Below, one piece after another: positions 62,658 through 64,000 of a DNA stretch of 64,000 nt. Both the position numbers and the translations under genes were made by a program. Source of the stretch: Roseovarius lutimaris (GTDB lineage Bacteria > Pseudomonadota > Alphaproteobacteria > Rhodobacterales > Rhodobacteraceae); assembly GCF_900115165.1 (NCBI RefSeq), contig NZ_FOVP01000017.1, positions 58,557 to 122,556 of the forward strand, given 5' to 3'. A model generated the notes under the pieces. That model saw only the letters and a program-made list of their open reading frames with translations. It had not been told where the DNA came from and ran no database searches. Positions within the stretch are counted from its first letter, which is position 1, and each line of letters starts with the position of its first letter.

Positions 62658-63524
62658 TTACGACGAGGGCGCGATCTTGTCTTGCGTTCTGGTGTCAAAA
62701 TCGGATGCGTCATGGCGTTCATGCAATTGCATATGCGGCTCGCCAAAGCTTCGGTTGACCATGCGGCCGCGTTGCACGGCCGCGCGGGCGTCAATCTTTT
62801 CGGCCCAGGCCATGACATGGGTGTAGCTTGTCACGTCAAGAAAAGTGGCTGCATCATAAAGTCGGCCCAATACAAGCTGCCCGTACCACGGCCATATCGC
62901 CATATCGGCAATCGAATAGGCATTGCCCGCAATATAGGGACGCTCGGCCAGTTGCCGGTCGAGAACGTCAAGCTGGCGCTTGGTTTCCATTGCGAAGCGG
63001 TCGATCGGATACTGCCATTTTTCCGGCGCATAGGCGTAGAAATGACCAAAGCCGCCGCCAAGGTAGGGCGCGCTGCCCATTTGCCAGAACAGCCAGTTGA
63101 GCGTTTCGGTGCGCTCGGGGCCGCTTTGGGGCAGGAAGGCGTCAAATTTCTCGGCCAGATGCATCAGGATCGAGCCGCTTTCAAACACCCGCAACGGGGT
63201 ATCTCCAGAGCGATCCATCAGGGCGGGAATTTTCGAGTTGGGGTTGATCTCGACAAATCCGCTGCCGAATTGGTCACCCTCGCCGATATCGATGCGCCAG
63301 GCGTCATATTCGGCGTGATGGCCTGCGGCGAGCAGTTCTTCGAACATCACAGTGACTTTGACGCCATTGGGCGTCGCCAGCGAATAAAGCTGGAACGGGT
63401 GTTTGCCGACCGGCAGTTCCTTGTCGTGGGTGGCCCCGGCGATGGGGCGGTTGGTCGAGGCGAACTTGCCGCCTGATTCTGTTTCCCACGTCCAGACGTC
63501 GGGCGGGGTGTATGTATCGCTCAT
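62658..63524 (-). CDS. yghU: Glutathione-dependent disulfide-bond oxidoreductase YghU-like
   Basis: This is a nu-class GST (288 residues) with an N-terminal extension (VWTWETESGGKFASTNRPIAGATHD) typical of YghU/YfcG relatives that reduce disulfides with two bound glutathiones. The thioredoxin domain includes LPVGKHPFQLYSLATPNGVKVTVMFEELL and NPNSKIPALMDR. The C domain ends with basic residues. AAGGATTTATAAAC precedes the ATG at 63524. It lies about 120 bases from the end of the adjacent dehydrogenase. Confidence 0.9.
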   Translation of the reverse strand: MSDTYTPPDVWTWETESGGKFASTNRPIAGATHDKELPVGKHPFQLYSLATPNGVKVTVMFEELLAAGHHAEYDAWRIDIGEGDQFGSGFVEINPNSKIPALMDRSGDTPLRVFESGSILMHLAEKFDAFLPQSGPERTETLNWLFWQMGSAPYLGGGFGHFYAYAPEKWQYPIDRFAMETKRQLDVLDRQLAERPYIAGNAYSIADMAIWPWYGQLVLGRLYDAATFLDVTSYTHVMAWAEKIDARAAVQRGRMVNRSFGEPHMQLHERHDASDFDTRTQDKIAPSS

Positions 63525-63587
63525 GTTTATAAATCCTTCTTCGGGTCTGGCGGAAATTTAGGCGGTTGCTGAGGGCATGCAATGCGT

Positions 63588-63615
63588 AACGCCGCACAGG
63601 GGGCTGTGCGGCGTT
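63588..63615. terminator. GC-rich stem-loop between the dehydrogenase and yghU
   Basis: A perfect 12-bp stem (AACGCCGCACAG at 63588-63599, CTGTGCGGCGTT at 63604-63615) with a GGGG loop lies about 28 bases beyond the dehydrogenase stop. No T-run; likely a transcription end or 3' stabiliser. Confidence 0.65.
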
Positions 63616-63643
63616 GCAATTCTTGTCTTGGCAACCGCCAGAA

Positions 63644-64000
<357 letters not shown>

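Overview
The window looks like chromosome of a marine alphaproteobacterium of the Rhodobacterales (Roseobacter group). The support is the high-GC, tightly packed gene layout with many 4-base ATGA overlaps, a petABC (fbcFBC) operon with alphaproteobacterial-type subunits, an RpoE-ChrR singlet-oxygen sigma/anti-sigma pair with its usual divergent gene set, two TRAP transporters, and a gene cluster for the marine sulfonate 2,3-dihydroxypropane-1-sulfonate (DHPS). This placement is inference from gene content and order; no marker was searched.

Layout. 88-945: motB. 1038-7363: a TRAP transporter (dctPQM) with its dctB/dctD two-component system; the DctD lacks the GAFTGA loop. 7411-17679: a putative DHPS catabolic block read from a LacI-type operator at 16513-16528. 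In order of transcription it holds a small membrane protein, TRAP dctP-dctQ-dctM, hpsN, a short-chain dehydrogenase, a zinc alcohol dehydrogenase, a universal stress protein, comD, comE and an FMN 2-hydroxyacid dehydrogenase, with the LacI regulator divergent. 17709-21261: a large MmeI-like DNA methyltransferase/nuclease with an incomplete N terminus, beside tRNA-Lys(TTT). 21506-24307: dapF, mtaB and a GST. 24622-27379: petABC. 27504-34898: a cupin protein, alkB, mutY, a DciA-like protein, a DsbA-like protein, lpxK, waaA, a vestigial DUF4170 reading frame and a glutamine amidotransferase. 34962-41451: formate dehydrogenase alpha subunit, a phosphatase, a GST and two saccharopine-type reductases. 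41518-47929: DUF3775, then a five-gene operon (flavoprotein, DUF1365, MFS, DUF3833, SDR) divergent from rpoE-chrR. 47936-54345: SCP2, moaE, moaD, pgsA, a TetR/CoA-ligase/enoyl-CoA hydratase cassette, uvrC. 54642-64000: housekeeping and accessory genes (SDR, CaCA antiporter, S49 peptidase, ABC-2 exporter, SGNH lipoprotein, CoxG-like, AMACR-like, NYN nuclease, YghU), ending in a truncated class III alcohol dehydrogenase.

How the genes work together. The DHPS block encodes uptake (TRAP), oxidation of DHPS to sulfolactate (HpsN plus two accessory dehydrogenases), a plausible sulfolactate oxidase (the FMN enzyme), and sulfopyruvate decarboxylase (ComDE), giving sulfoacetaldehyde. The expected next enzyme, Xsc, is not in the window. 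The rpoE-chrR region shows two promoter-like elements facing away from each other with the same 16-base spacer, suggesting that one sigma factor drives both its own operon and the lipid/flavoprotein operon. No CRISPR array, insertion sequence or prophage was seen.
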